DNA of 64,000 nt, taken from the NCBI GenBank assembly GCA_963725415.1, contig CAVRZY010000104.1, positions 18,348 to 82,347 on the forward strand, given 5' to 3'. How positions within the stretch are numbered: the stretch's first letter is position 1; the number at the start of each line of letters is the position of its first letter. Source of the stretch: CAVRZY01 sp963725415. GTDB taxonomy: Bacteria > Acidobacteriota > Terriglobia > Bryobacterales > Bryobacteraceae. The position numbers and the translations under genes were made by a program. Under the pieces are notes generated by a model. That model saw nothing but the letters and a program-made list of their open reading frames with translations, ran no database searches and was not told where the DNA came from. This document shows, in pieces, positions 63,955 to 64,000 of this stretch.

Positions 63955-64000
63955 GGCGCGCCGACCCCGGGCGCGCCCGGCTCCGCCCCCGACCCCCGAG

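Noticed and set aside
1..64000. Replication origin, prophage or rRNA operon
   Set aside because: No dnaA-box cluster, phage structural genes, integrase or rRNA-like sequence was seen.

Overview
This window reads as a soil-type Acidobacteriota chromosome, most likely the Solibacter/Bryobacter branch. It is GC-rich. It carries lineage hallmarks: a full-length MacB-like permease without its own ATPase (the 'acidobacterial duplicated orphan permease' type), two very large Oar-type TonB-dependent receptors with a carboxypeptidase-like N-terminal domain, two secreted repeat proteins ending in the Solibacter-type TIGR03437 C-terminal domain, a HTH-TM-TolB propeller fusion, a Ser/Thr kinase with TPRs behind an ECF sigma relic, and many exported enzymes with Tat signals. 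No rRNA, tRNA, CRISPR array or intact transposase was seen. Taxonomy is inferred from family content only. LAYOUT. 1-3.8 kb (minus): an efflux operon of three consecutive HlyD/RND-type adaptors and the start of a MacB-type permease, all linked by ATGA overlaps. 3.9-4.4 kb: relics of an IS4-type transposase and a DNA methylase. 4.5-6.5 kb: membrane-bound spermidine-synthase-like protein. 6.9-11.5 kb (minus): a tight operon of ECF sigma, zinc-finger anti-sigma, unknown protein and a TPR-CHAT (caspase-like) protein behind a near-consensus promoter. 11.6-16.4 kb: PLP dehydratase, secreted protein, divergent aldolase-like and aldo/keto reductase genes 17 bp apart, and a BsuPI-domain protein. 16.4-29 kb: an accessory stretch with a ~1.1 kb cassette (zinc-ribbon gene plus copied BsuPI tail) present twice, a BNR/sortilin-like secreted protein, a HEPN protein, a secreted protease and IS relics. 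29-32.4 kb: kinase-TPR regulator coupled to a deleted ECF sigma gene. 32.5-42.4 kb: carbohydrate and exported-enzyme region (GH127, mannonate-dehydratase-like, URO-D-like, DegT aminotransferase, EEP nuclease, ChbG/YdjC deacetylase, sulfatase), with 64-bp palindromic repeats at two places. 42.8-46.7 kb: a three-gene glycyl-radical-enzyme operon (GRE, SCP2-like carrier, radical SAM activase), then an AbrB/RelE-like toxin-antitoxin pair. 47-62.3 kb: TonB receptors, a TolB-type sensor, an RCC1-repeat protein and the orphan permease. 62.4-64 kb: a YefM antitoxin cut off in mid-gene and fused to an FG-GAP protein of different sequence style, probably a chimeric join. QUALITY. About fourteen genes are broken by single-base frameshifts, many in short homopolymers, so many breaks are probably sequencing errors. 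I merged the fragments into single calls and give each break point. Best candidates for under-described biology: the sigma/anti-sigma/TPR-CHAT operon, the GRE-SCP2-activase operon, the duplicated zinc-ribbon/BsuPI cassette, and several genes whose -10 box sits six bases from the start codon (predicted leaderless).
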